From NCBI GenBank assembly GCA_937920455.1, contig CALETX010000451.1, positions 1 through 9,163 on the forward strand: 9,163 nucleotides of DNA, in the 5' to 3' direction. The notes beneath the pieces were generated by a model. It did no database searches. It was given only the letters and a program-made list of their open reading frames with translations, and had not been told where the DNA came from. The DNA is from an uncultured bacterium (GTDB taxonomy: Bacteria > Verrucomicrobiota > Kiritimatiellia > UBA8416 > CALETX01). Every line of letters begins with the position of its first letter. Within the stretch, counting starts at the first letter, position 1. The translations under genes and the position numbers were made by a program. Below are positions 1 to 7,232 of this stretch, in pieces.

Positions 1-571
1 CATTGAGGCGATAACCAAGGCTCTTGAGAGCATCAAAAGCGACAAAGTCTCCCTCGACATTATTCTGAAGGGAACGGGAAACGTAACCGTCAATGATGTC
101 ATGCTTGCCAGCGCATCAAAGGCGCTGATTGTGGGATTTCATGTGTCGAAGGAGCCAGGGGTCGAGGCACAGGCCAAGCATGAAGGAGTGACCATTCAGC
201 TCTACCATATCATTTACGAACTCGTTGACGGAGTGCGCGACGCTATGGCAGGCCTCCTTACGCCAATCATAAAAGAGAGGATTGTTGGTCGTGCTGTCGT
301 CAAACAAACTTTCCCGATTGGAAAGAAATCCAAGGTTGCCGGCTGTTTGGTCACTAGCGGCACCATACGAGCCAGGCACAGGGTAAGGGTGAAGCGCAAG
401 AACGAGACGCTTTTCGAGGGGACTATTATGTCTCTCAAGCGATTTCAAGATCAAGTGGCAGAAGTCAAACAGGATCAGGAGTGCGGCATACGACTCGACA
501 GATTCGACGATTTTGTTGAAAACGATGTTCTTGAGTTCTACGAACTTGAAGAAACCAGACCCAGCCTTTGA
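1..571 (+). CDS. infB: Translation initiation factor IF-2, C-terminal part (5' truncated by window edge)
   Basis: IF-2 is the GTPase that brings initiator fMet-tRNA to the 30S subunit and promotes 50S joining. Only the last 189 residues are here. The frame is open from base 2 and ends at TGA 569-571; the G domain lies upstream of the window. Visible family signatures are NDVMLASASKALIVGF (residues ~31-46 of the fragment, end of domain III) and the IF2-C2 barrel. The barrel starts at about residue 94, with VVKQTFPIGKKSKVAGC, then SLKRFQDQVAEVKQDQECGI (~144-163) and the closing DVLEFYELEE. The ECGI segment is strongly conserved in IF-2; the QDQ before it replaces a more usual Gly-containing turn, a minor oddity. 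The 41-base gap to rbfA fits a shared operon. Identification is very secure; an ATG at 101 is internal and not the real start. Confidence 0.96.
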   Translation, partial: IEAITKALESIKSDKVSLDIILKGTGNVTVNDVMLASASKALIVGFHVSKEPGVEAQAKHEGVTIQLYHIIYELVDGVRDAMAGLLTPIIKERIVGRAVVKQTFPIGKKSKVAGCLVTSGTIRARHRVRVKRKNETLFEGTIMSLKRFQDQVAEVKQDQECGIRLDRFDDFVENDVLEFYELEETRPSL

Positions 572-595
572 CGCGAAGCCCAACATAAACATATT
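568..595 (+). promoter_or_regulatory. Weak sigma70-like promoter candidate before rbfA
   Basis: TTGACG at 568-573 (5 of 6 to the -35 consensus) is followed after 16 bases by CATATT at 590-595 (4 of 6 to the -10 consensus). A transcript would start near 602, about 11 bases before the rbfA ATG. The -35 element overlaps the infB stop codon. Such partial matches are common by chance and the genes look co-transcribed anyway, so this is only a possible internal promoter. Confidence 0.2.
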
Positions 596-612
596 GCATC
601 TCTTTGCAAACC

Positions 613-1002
613 ATGAGCACTGACAGACTTATACGCCTTAACGAGCTGCTCCGAAGAGAAATCGGAGAAGGGCTTTTCCGATTGATAAGCGTGGACGAAA
701 TGGACCTGTCTGCGGTCACTGTAACCCGCGTTCTGATCAGTCCAGACCTCAAACAGGCCAAGGTCTTCATTTCCATCAGGGATCATCACGATGAAAGAAC
801 AAGAATGATGGGGCTGCTCCGCCGCCACAGGATCCAACTGCAGGAACGAATCGGAAAGAATATCTTCATCAAGTTCACGCCTCGCTTGCATTTCATTCTG
901 GACACATCCATCGAAAAAGGCGACAGGGTTCTCTCGATTCTGGCGCAAATGGAAGCTGAAGACTTCTCCGGGAAGTCTGACGTGGAAACGCAGGAGCCAT
1001 GA
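613..1002 (+). CDS. rbfA: 30S ribosome-binding factor A
   Basis: RbfA is a small KH-fold protein that binds the immature 30S subunit and assists 16S rRNA 5'-end maturation, notably in the cold. The product has 129 residues, near the family's usual 110-135. It opens with RLIRLNELLRREIGEGLF (helix 1), then carries the hallmark VTVTRVLISPDLKQAKVFIS (~36-55). It ends with FTPRLHFILDTSIEKGDRV (~88-106), matching the P-x-L-x-F-x-x-D signature. I chose ATG 613 because the family normally begins only a few residues before the RxxRLNELLRREI helix; an in-frame TTG at 604 would add three residues. No Shine-Dalgarno sequence is visible before either start. The gene follows infB by 41 bases and overlaps truB by four bases (ATGA), as expected for the infB-rbfA-truB cluster. 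The acidic tail after ~113 is variable. Confidence 0.93.
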   Translation: MSTDRLIRLNELLRREIGEGLFRLISVDEMDLSAVTVTRVLISPDLKQAKVFISIRDHHDERTRMMGLLRRHRIQLQERIGKNIFIKFTPRLHFILDTSIEKGDRVLSILAQMEAEDFSGKSDVETQEP

Positions 1003-1766
1003 CGGAGTCTATCCATAAACAGCGCCAAGATGACCACTCTCTGCGCCCGGGCGCCGACACGTTCGACGGCATATTGCTTGTTGACAAGCCGTCAGGGCCA
1101 ACCTCGCACGATGTTGTGGATGCGATAAGACGTCGTTTCGGATTCCGGAAGGTCGGCCATGGCGGCACTCTCGATCCGCAGGCCACCGGCTTACTCGTAA
1201 TACTAATCGGCAAGGGCACATGCCTTGCCGAACGATTCATGGGTTCCGACAAGACGTACAGCGGCTGCATGCGGCTGGGGATTGCCACCGATACACAGGA
1301 CGCTCAGGGGAAGATTGTGCTGGAGCGGGACTGGTCATCTGTAACGCGCGAAAAGCTCGAAGAGGAAATGAACAAGTGGCGTGGAGATGTTTACCAGACA
1401 CCGCCAATGGTTTCAGCCGTAAAGGTTGACGGAGTGGCTCTTTATCGCCGCGCCAGAAGAGGAGAAGTTGTCGAGCGGGAGCCAAGGCTTATACACATTT
1501 ACGAGTTCCGCCTTGACAGCTTCGATCCACCGCGGGCTTGTTTTCATCTACGCTGCACAAAGGGCACATATGTGCGAACCATATGCGCTGACATCGGCGA
1601 CGGGCTTGGTTGCGGTGCTCATCTGGAGTCGCTCCGCAGACTCGCATGCGGGGAATGCCGCGTGGACGACGCCACGAAACTTGACGATCTTCTTGGCATG
1701 GACAGGGAAGCCCTTCTCTCGCGCATCATACCTGTGGGACGCCTGACCATGCGCCGGTCACCATGA
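999..1766 (+). CDS. truB: tRNA pseudouridine(55) synthase
   Basis: TruB isomerises uridine 55 in the T-loop of tRNAs to pseudouridine and also acts as a tRNA-folding chaperone in the cytosol. The 255-residue product has the complete catalytic domain. FDGILLVDKPSGPTSHDVV (~22-40) is followed by GHGGTLDPQATGLL (~53-66), in which Asp59 is the catalytic aspartate. Then come the K-x-Y motif (Lys85-Thr-Tyr87), QTPPMVSAVKVDGVALY (~133-149) and KGTYVRTICADIGDGLG (~188-204). The last segment carries the Arg/Leu-containing motif of the active site. The C-terminal part is short, as in bacterial TruB lacking an extended PUA domain. The N-terminus has about 20 extra polar residues before the fold. The start ATG overlaps the rbfA stop (ATGA); AGGAG sits only two bases upstream, so reinitiation by coupled ribosomes is likely. 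Confidence 0.95.
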   Translation: MTESIHKQRQDDHSLRPGADTFDGILLVDKPSGPTSHDVVDAIRRRFGFRKVGHGGTLDPQATGLLVILIGKGTCLAERFMGSDKTYSGCMRLGIATDTQDAQGKIVLERDWSSVTREKLEEEMNKWRGDVYQTPPMVSAVKVDGVALYRRARRGEVVEREPRLIHIYEFRLDSFDPPRACFHLRCTKGTYVRTICADIGDGLGCGAHLESLRRLACGECRVDDATKLDDLLGMDREALLSRIIPVGRLTMRRSP

Positions 1767-2782
1767 AGATGCCGACACGGCACATGATTGTGTCCCGATC
1801 GCTTTCGGCGCTCAAAACGTCGCGCAAATCAGTGGCCCTCGCTGTCGGCTTCTTTGATGGTGTCCATCGCGGCCACGTGAAAGTAATACGCGCAGCTCTG
1901 AAGAAAGCCGTCGGCCTTGGCGGGGAGGCATGGATTCTTACGTTCGATCCTCATCCCCTCCGCGTATTGCGTCCGCAATCTGCCCCACCCCTCCTGACCT
2001 GCACGGAACACAAGTTGGCCATCTTCTCGCATTTTGGAGTGAGAGGCGCAATTGTCATGCCGTTCACCAGGGCGACCGCAGGGACTCCGCCGGACGCCTT
2101 TGCACGACGGCTGGCCGCATTCTCCCCTCCGCTTTCAGCCATCGTTGTTGGAGACAACTGGAGATTTGGCGCCAAAGCTTCTGGAGACCCCTCTTCCCTC
2201 CGCCGCACTTTCAGTCGGCTTGGCGTTAAAATCGAAGTGTGTATAGTAGGCCCAGTGCGCGTAACGGGAGACTCCGTCTCAAGCACAAGGGTGCGCCGCG
2301 CGGTGATGAGTGGAAAGTTTGAAGCTGCAGCCGTGATGCTCGGACGACCCTTCGGAATCTGGGGTACTGTCGTTCGAGGCTTGGGACGAGGAGCAGAACT
2401 CGGCTACCCCACCGCAAATATCAGGCCGTGCGGCGAAACGCTGCCGCCACCAGGCGTATATGCGGCGTTCGTGGCTGTCGAAAAACGATTGCACATGGCT
2501 GTCATGAATATTGGCCGCAGGCCCACATTCGGCTGCCGCATTCAGGATCCTCCTGTAATCGAAGCGCATCTTCTCGGCTGCAGGAAACAGCTCTACGGAC
2601 GCAACATCGTCGCGTATCCCATACGCAGGCTGAGAGCGGAAAAGAAGTTCAAAGACCCAGACAGTCTGAGCCGGCAGATCGGCCGCGACATAGCGGACGC
2701 CAAGGAACTTCTTCGCAACAGATTCGCGACCTTCCAAAAAAATGCATCATGGTCTTTACACCAGCACGGACTGGAGGTATAG
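1763..2782 (+). CDS. ribF: Bifunctional riboflavin kinase / FAD synthetase
   Basis: RibF phosphorylates riboflavin to FMN and adenylates FMN to FAD in the cytosol. At 339 residues it is slightly longer than the usual ~310. The N-terminal FMN adenylyltransferase domain shows VGFFDGVHRGH (~28-38, the nucleotidyltransferase H-x-G-H-like motif), TFDPHP (60-65), VVGDNWRFGAKASGD (~128-142) and SSTRVRRAVMSG (~173-184). The C-terminal flavokinase domain shows GLGRGAELGYPTANI (~206-220, the PTAN motif that binds Mg-ATP), GVYAAF, MNIGRRPTFG (~248-257) and IEAHLL with Glu267 as the probable catalytic base. It closes with RRLRAEKKFKDPDSLSRQI. Both activities should therefore be intact. ATG 1763 overlaps the truB stop (ATGA) and has no clear ribosome binding site, implying translational coupling. 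The ~20 residues after the last helix (from about 320) look non-conserved and overlap a probable promoter for rpsO. Confidence 0.95.
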   Translation: MKMPTRHMIVSRSLSALKTSRKSVALAVGFFDGVHRGHVKVIRAALKKAVGLGGEAWILTFDPHPLRVLRPQSAPPLLTCTEHKLAIFSHFGVRGAIVMPFTRATAGTPPDAFARRLAAFSPPLSAIVVGDNWRFGAKASGDPSSLRRTFSRLGVKIEVCIVGPVRVTGDSVSSTRVRRAVMSGKFEAAAVMLGRPFGIWGTVVRGLGRGAELGYPTANIRPCGETLPPPGVYAAFVAVEKRLHMAVMNIGRRPTFGCRIQDPPVIEAHLLGCRKQLYGRNIVAYPIRRLRAEKKFKDPDSLSRQIGRDIADAKELLRNRFATFQKNASWSLHQHGLEV

Positions 2783-2783
2783 T
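2755..2783 (+). promoter_or_regulatory. Sigma70-type promoter candidate for rpsO-pnp
   Basis: TTTACA at 2755-2760 (5 of 6 to TTGACA) and TATAGT at 2778-2783 (5 of 6 to TATAAT) are separated by exactly 17 bases, the optimal spacer. The -10 element overlaps the ribF stop codon. Transcription would start near 2790, giving an rpsO leader of about 60 bases. Separate promoters for rpsO are known in other bacteria such as E. coli. The match is seen directly; promoter activity is inferred. Confidence 0.5.
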
Positions 2784-2848
2784 GCCACTTCGAAAAAACA
2801 AGAGGAAGGAAAAGCCAAACGAAACAAGCCGAAGGAATGGGTTGGACT

Positions 2849-3112
2849 ATGAGTCGGATAGCAAAGAAAGAAATCCAGGAAAAATTCCGACGTCATGAGA
2901 AGGACACTGGGTCCTCCGAGGTACAGGTGGCACTCCTGACGAAGCGGATTGACCTGCTCACAGAGCATCTGAAAAACCACAGGAAGGACCACAGTTCCCG
3001 CTACGGCCTTATCAAAATGGTAAACGCGAGACGGCGGCTCCTGGACTATCTCAAAGAGCACAACCGTGAGCGGTACCAATTGGTCGTAAGGGAGTTGGGA
3101 CTCAGAAAATAG
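2849..3112 (+). CDS. rpsO: 30S ribosomal protein S15
   Basis: S15 is a primary 16S rRNA-binding protein that organises the platform of the 30S subunit and contributes to the B4 intersubunit bridge. The 87-residue product is almost exactly the family length (88-89) and carries the full signature. [16 protein letters not shown] is at ~19-34, [18 protein letters not shown] at ~37-54 with the conserved His and Asp that contact rRNA, and the C-terminal [19 protein letters not shown] 2849 matches the family N-terminus (M-S-x-x-x-x-K). An in-frame ATG at 2837 would add four residues, but the purine run GAAGGA at 2831-2836 would directly abut it, so that run more plausibly serves the 2849 start. The gene is 66 bases after ribF and 88 bases before pnp; S15 commonly regulates its own mRNA in other bacteria, though I cannot identify the leader fold here. 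Confidence 0.96.
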   Translation: MSRIAKKEIQEKFRRHEKDTGSSEVQVALLTKRIDLLTEHLKNHRKDHSSRYGLIKMVNARRRLLDYLKEHNRERYQLVVRELGLRK

Positions 3113-3120
3113 GCCGAGTG

Positions 3121-3192
3121 TCCAGCCGCAACGATCCGGTACCCTCTGGAGTCATCCTTAATGCGGCCGTTACCCTTCCAAGGCAAGTAAGG
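3121..3192 (+). promoter_or_regulatory. rpsO-pnp spacer with inverted repeats and pnp ribosome binding site
   Basis: The spacer holds a perfect 6-bp inverted repeat, GCCGCA at 3125-3130 and TGCGGC at 3162-3167. A second repeat, TCCAG at 3121-3125 with CTGGA at 3146-3150, shares a base with the first, so the two are alternatives. TAAGG at 3188-3192 is a well-spaced Shine-Dalgarno sequence, 8 bases before the pnp ATG. AAGG there could pair weakly with CCTT at 3174-3177. No T-run follows any stem, so this is not an intrinsic terminator. In E. coli the equivalent leader is cut by RNase III and degraded by PNPase for autoregulation; a comparable role here is only an inference. Confidence 0.35.
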
Positions 3193-3200
3193 TTCATACC

Positions 3201-5300
3201 ATGAAAGATACCATAAGCGTCGTCGCCCGCCCGGGTGGCAAAGATGTAATTATTGAAGCGGGTCTTTTGGCCAGACAGGCTGCCGGAGCCGTCACTGTCA
3301 GATTAGGAGAGACGGTCGTGTTCTCCGGAGTAACCTGCAGCCAGCAGCCAAGGGAGGGAATAGACTATTTTCCTCTGCAGGTGGAATACCGGGAAAAATA
3401 TTACGCCGCCGGAAGATTCCCCGGTGGGTTCTTCAAACGAGAGGCGCGTCCGAGCGAAAAGGAAACGCTGACCGCCCGACTGACTGACAGACCAATAAGG
3501 CCACTTTTCCCAAAATCTTACCGTAACGATGTCCAGGTTAATAACATGCTCCTGTCAGCCGACGGGACAAACGACGGTGATGTGCTGAGCATAGTTGCGG
3601 CAAGCGCCGCACTGACCATCTCCGAGATCCCGTTCATGGGTCCCATTGGCGCTGTCAGGGTAGGCCGCATAGCACAGAATTTCATCATTAATCCTACTCA
3701 CGCCGAACGGGAGGAAAGCGACCTCGACCTGATCTATGCCGGAACTCGAGAAATGATGATCATGATTGAGGGTTCTGCCCGCGAAATAAGCGAAGCTGAC
3801 CTGCTTGCGGCAATGAAATTTGCCCACACGGAATGCGTCAAGCTGATTGATGCTCAGATCGAGTTGCGACGAAAGCTCGGTTTGCCGGACAAATCGGTGG
3901 TGGAAACTTCTGAGGACTCGCCTATTCTTGCTTCTGCCAGAACGCTGGCGGTTGAAAAGATGACCGCTGCTCTCTATAACGTTTCGGCGTCCGAAAGACG
4001 CCAGAAGAAAGACCAGCTCAGGGAGGAGTTGAAGGCCGTTCTTCTGGCGCAGCACCCTGACATGACAGAGGAACAATTTAGAGAGGCATTCGACCAGCTT
4101 GAGATCGAGGTGGTGAGATCCAATGTGCTTGAGAAGGGGCGCCGACTAGATGGCCGAGGTTGCGATGACATACGGCCCCTCTACGCGCAAGTCGGAGTTC
4201 TGCCCCGCGCACATGGTTCAGCCATATTCGCCCGCGGAGAAACACAGGCGCTCGGCACAGCAACACTCGGCACAAAGGCTGATGTTCAGGAACTTGATGC
4301 TGTCGCAGGCGGAAGAGACGAAAAGCCCTTCATGCTGCACTACAACTTCCCGCCATATTCCACAGGAGAGGTCGGCCGCATCGGTTCCACCGGCAGACGC
4401 GAAATAGGCCACGGCGCCCTTGCGGAACGTTCCTTGGAGCAGGTGATGCCAAAGAACTATCCTTACACAGTCAGAGTCGTGTCCGACATCATGTCCTCCA
4501 ACGGTTCCACTTCTATGGCGAGCGTCTGTGTGGGATCTCTGGCGTTAATGGATGCAGGAATCCCGATCAGGAAACCGGTGGCCGGAATCTCGATAGGACT
4601 TTTCAGCAACAGCTCGAAACGAACCCTTGTCGTGGATATTCTTGGCGCCGAAGATCACTGCGGAGATATGGATTTCAAGGTGGCCGGCACACGTGAAGGG
4701 ATCACAGGATTTCAGGTGGACCTCAAAGTTCGTGGCCTGCCATGGGATCTCGTGGAGGAAGCCCTGCTGAAGGCTCGAGACGCCCGACTCAAGATTCTTG
4801 ATTTCATGAGCACAGTGATTCCCGCGCCGCGACCTGAACTCTCGCCGCATGCGCCCAGAATTCATCAGATCAAGATAGATCCCGAAAAGATCGGAGCCCT
4901 TATCGGACCAGGCGGCAAGACCATACGACACATAACAGAAATATCCGGGGCGCAGATAGATATAGAGGATGACGGAACCGTCAGCATTTTCTCGGTTTCC
5001 AAAGAAGGCATGGACACTGCGATACGCGAAGTCGAAATGATCGTATGCGAAGCCGAGGAGGGGAAAATCTATGATGGAGTCGTCACTGGCATAAAGGATT
5101 TCGGCGCCTTCGTGGAGATTCTTCCCGGCAAGGACGGTCTTGTCCACATAAGCGAACTTTCCGACAGGCACGTCAAACGGGTCGAAGACGTTTGCAAGGT
5201 TGGCGATCGCATGTGGGTCAAGTGCATCGGCGTGGACGAGCGTGGTCGCATTAAGTTGAGCCGGCGCCAGGCCATGAAGGAACGCGACGCTCAACAGTAG
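3201..5300 (+). CDS. pnp: Polyribonucleotide nucleotidyltransferase (PNPase)
   Basis: PNPase degrades RNA 3' to 5' by phosphorolysis, releasing nucleoside diphosphates, and forms a trimer, often within a degradosome. The 699-residue product has the full domain set. The first RNase PH domain (~1-145) contains [20 protein letters not shown] at 77-96. An alpha-helical linker spans ~240-305. The second RNase PH domain (~312-540) contains [28 protein letters not shown] and [12 protein letters not shown] domain (~553-612) has IGPGGKTI at 568-575, and an S1 domain covers ~621-690 with [15 protein letters not shown]. The catalytic cluster [10 protein letters not shown] retains both aspartates (485 and 491) and Lys493, so the enzyme should be active. 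It ends soon after S1, without the longer acidic tail of E. coli PNPase. The start has a good TAAGG Shine-Dalgarno sequence. It is probably co-transcribed with rpsO. Confidence 0.97.
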   Translation: MKDTISVVARPGGKDVIIEAGLLARQAAGAVTVRLGETVVFSGVTCSQQPREGIDYFPLQVEYREKYYAAGRFPGGFFKREARPSEKETLTARLTDRPIRPLFPKSYRNDVQVNNMLLSADGTNDGDVLSIVAASAALTISEIPFMGPIGAVRVGRIAQNFIINPTHAEREESDLDLIYAGTREMMIMIEGSAREISEADLLAAMKFAHTECVKLIDAQIELRRKLGLPDKSVVETSEDSPILASARTLAVEKMTAALYNVSASERRQKKDQLREELKAVLLAQHPDMTEEQFREAFDQLEIEVVRSNVLEKGRRLDGRGCDDIRPLYAQVGVLPRAHGSAIFARGETQALGTATLGTKADVQELDAVAGGRDEKPFMLHYNFPPYSTGEVGRIGSTGRREIGHGALAERSLEQVMPKNYPYTVRVVSDIMSSNGSTSMASVCVGSLALMDAGIPIRKPVAGISIGLFSNSSKRTLVVDILGAEDHCGDMDFKVAGTREGITGFQVDLKVRGLPWDLVEEALLKARDARLKILDFMSTVIPAPRPELSPHAPRIHQIKIDPEKIGALIGPGGKTIRHITEISGAQIDIEDDGTVSIFSVSKEGMDTAIREVEMIVCEAEEGKIYDGVVTGIKDFGAFVEILPGKDGLVHISELSDRHVKRVEDVCKVGDRMWVKCIGVDERGRIKLSRRQAMKERDAQQ

Positions 5301-5334
5301 GCGCATCCCAGGCCGGAAAAGACGGAGCCAAACA

Positions 5335-6309
5335 ATGTTACTGTGCCGTCAGTTCTTTGCCCTGACACATCTGACTATTATGGAATCCCTCCGCCAGCCG
5401 TTATCATTCCTGCTTTCCGCTGCTGCAATTGTCGTCACCGGACTGGCTCCGCTGCTGCTCATGCATTCGTTGGGCGAAGATGGAAAGCTTATTCGAGATA
5501 CTGCGCTCGCCATTCATTTCATGGCAGGTCTGCTGCTTTCGACGCATCTGGCCGCCGCATGTCTGGCCGAGGAGCGCCGGCGCGGCACCATCGCGGCCGT
5601 TCTGAGCAAGCCGGTCCCGCCGGCTGTGTTTTTCCTTGCAAAGTTTTCCGGAATAGCGGCGGTACTGATATGCTTCTCATTTTGCGCAACGATCGCAGGG
5701 CTCATTTCCGAGCGGGCTGCAGAACATTTTTCCACTGAATATGGGTTCGTCACTGACTGGAGAGCCGGCCTTCTGCTTACGGCCACGCCGGCGGCAGCGG
5801 CGATCGCGGCGGCGATTGTTAACTACATGCTCAAAAAACCCTTCCCCTCCACGGCATTCGGTTTCCTCCTTATTTTTATAACCCTTGCCGCGCTTGTTTG
5901 CTCCCTCTTCGACCGTACAGGCCAATGGAGTCCATTCGGTTTTCGTTTTGATTGGCGACTGCTGCCTGCCGGCATACTGCTTGCGGCAGCCATTGTGATG
6001 CTGGCGGCGGTCGCTATAGCGCTGTCCGCCCGCCTCGATGGCCCGGCTACGCTGGCATTCTGCTTCGCGCTGCTGGTGGCTGGGCTGGCAGCCGATTACA
6101 TCATTAGCGCTACGCCCTATCATGCCATCTCTCTTGTCATGCAATGCGTCCTGCCCGACTGGCAGACGTTCTGGCAGGCAGACAGACTGAACAGAGGCGG
6201 CCACATCCCGCTCTCCCATGTTTGGGGCGCGCTTCTCTACGCTATCTGCTATGTCTCGGCTGTTCTCACTGTCGGTTCGCTGGCGTTCGAAAACACGGAG
6301 GCGTCATGA
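5335..6309 (+). CDS. ABC-2 type transporter permease (first of two)
   Basis: This is a multipass membrane protein of 324 residues, with about 7-8 hydrophobic segments near 24-43, 57-77, 105-124, 144-164, 172-191, 210-231, 237-257 and 296-316. Between the second and third segments lies EERRRGTIAAVLSKPVPPAV (79-98), the cytoplasmic coupling motif typical of ABC-2 permeases of the NosY/GldF-like type. Near the C-terminus, PDWQTFWQADRL (274-285) followed by IPLSHVW is a pattern I associate with PVC-group permeases (recalled, not searched). GGAG at 5324-5327 lies 7 bases before the ATG, a good ribosome binding site. The gene begins 34 bases after pnp and overlaps the ATPase by ATGA, so all three transporter genes are probably one unit. 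It should pair with the permease at 7225-8598 around the ATPase. The substrate cannot be inferred. Confidence 0.85.
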   Translation: MLLCRQFFALTHLTIMESLRQPLSFLLSAAAIVVTGLAPLLLMHSLGEDGKLIRDTALAIHFMAGLLLSTHLAAACLAEERRRGTIAAVLSKPVPPAVFFLAKFSGIAAVLICFSFCATIAGLISERAAEHFSTEYGFVTDWRAGLLLTATPAAAAIAAAIVNYMLKKPFPSTAFGFLLIFITLAALVCSLFDRTGQWSPFGFRFDWRLLPAGILLAAAIVMLAAVAIALSARLDGPATLAFCFALLVAGLAADYIISATPYHAISLVMQCVLPDWQTFWQADRLNRGGHIPLSHVWGALLYAICYVSAVLTVGSLAFENTEAS

Positions 6310-7232
6310 TGGGCGAGTCTCTGGATAAGCCGGTTACGGCACGCGGACTGGTCAAAATTTTCACAGATTTCTGGAACCGGCCAAAAGTACGCGCGGTTGA
6401 CGGCCTTGATCTCGAGATGCGGCCATGCGAAATTTTTGGACTTCTCGGCCCAAACGGATCAGGCAAAAGCACAACCATAAAAATCCTGTTGGGGCTTCTC
6501 CGCCCGACGGCCGGCGAAGTAGCGATATTCGGCCTGCCGCCAACCGATGTGCGCGCGAAACGGCTGGTTGGCTATCTGCCAGAAGAATCGTACCTATATC
6601 CCTATCTGACACCGCGCGAGACACTTGATATGATGGGGCGAATTTTCAATCTGCCATCGGCCGAGCGCAAGCGGCGAACGGATCAACTGCTCGAAATGGT
6701 AGGACTGACCGCCGCGGCTCACCGACCTGTCGGCGAGTTTTCGAAGGGCATGGCAAGACGCGTCGGACTTGCTCAGGCCCTCATCAACAATCCGTCGCTC
6801 GTGATCCTGGACGAGCCAACCTCCGGGCTGGATCCGATTGCCTGTCGCCATGTTAAAGACCTCACCGTAACTCTCGCCAAAAGCGGCAAGACTGTGCTCC
6901 TGTCCTCCCATCTCCTTGCTGATGTTGAGGACGTATGCGACAGGGTGACAATCCTTTTCAACGGCCGCGTGCGCGCCAGAGGAAGCATGGGCGAACTTCT
7001 TGAAAAACGAAACATCGTAAGATTCGCGGCACCCGATCCTGGAACCGAAGGAGTTGCGAAAATCGCCGCTCTTGTCAGGGAAATCTCCGGGAAGGAACCC
7101 GAAGTGGACCACCCTTCAATGGACCTTGAGGAGTTTTTCCTTGAGGTGATATCAGAGGCCAGCCGCCAAGACGAGACATTATCAGGCGCCGCGCCTACTT
7201 GTACCCCAGCGCCTTTTCTTCTGAATGAATAG
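6306..7232 (+). CDS. ABC transporter ATP-binding protein (ABC-2 / CcmA-like family)
   Basis: This 308-residue nucleotide-binding subunit would power the flanking permeases at the cytoplasmic face. Walker A is GPNGSGKST (48-56), Walker B LVILDE (165-170) with catalytic Glu170, D-loop SGLD (173-176) and switch His202. The signature is FSKGM (145-149) instead of LSGGQ. The Q-loop position reads GYLPEESYLYPYLT, with Glu where Gln is usual; both variants are common in ABC-2 exporter ATPases. The ~75 residues after the core form a C-terminal extension of the type seen in this family, ending in a poorly conserved tail. ATG 6306 overlaps the upstream permease stop. ATG 6309 is a near-equal alternative, because GGAGG at 6297-6301 is 4 bases from the first and 7 from the second. 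Upstream in-frame starts from 6144 lie inside the permease gene and are rejected. Confidence 0.93.
   Translation: MMGESLDKPVTARGLVKIFTDFWNRPKVRAVDGLDLEMRPCEIFGLLGPNGSGKSTTIKILLGLLRPTAGEVAIFGLPPTDVRAKRLVGYLPEESYLYPYLTPRETLDMMGRIFNLPSAERKRRTDQLLEMVGLTAAAHRPVGEFSKGMARRVGLAQALINNPSLVILDEPTSGLDPIACRHVKDLTVTLAKSGKTVLLSSHLLADVEDVCDRVTILFNGRVRARGSMGELLEKRNIVRFAAPDPGTEGVAKIAALVREISGKEPEVDHPSMDLEEFFLEVISEASRQDETLSGAAPTCTPAPFLLNE

Noticed and set aside
116..592. Minus-strand frame of 158 codons
   Set aside because: It is opposite the infB C-terminal coding sequence, which is clearly real in the forward frame; no family features were seen in the minus product.
2837..2848. Earlier ATG for rpsO
   Set aside because: It adds four residues not typical of S15, and its only purine-rich ribosome binding site candidate directly abuts the ATG with no spacing.
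4545..5306. Long open frame of 253 codons on the minus strand
   Set aside because: It lies wholly opposite the 3' half of pnp, whose forward frame has unmistakable catalytic, KH and S1 motifs. The minus product shows no recognisable domain and is a codon-bias shadow.
5301..5334. Possible terminator between pnp and the transporter genes
   Set aside because: The 34 bases contain no clear stem followed by a T-run. Read-through from pnp into the ABC genes therefore remains possible.
5677..6219. Minus-strand frame of 180 codons
   Set aside because: It is antisense to the first permease. Its Arg/Gln-rich composition is what reversed hydrophobic codons would give.
6144..6305. N-terminal extension of the ATPase by 54 codons
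   Set aside because: It would lie inside the permease gene, with no family similarity before the normal ATPase start. ATG 6306 or 6309 has GGAGG just upstream.
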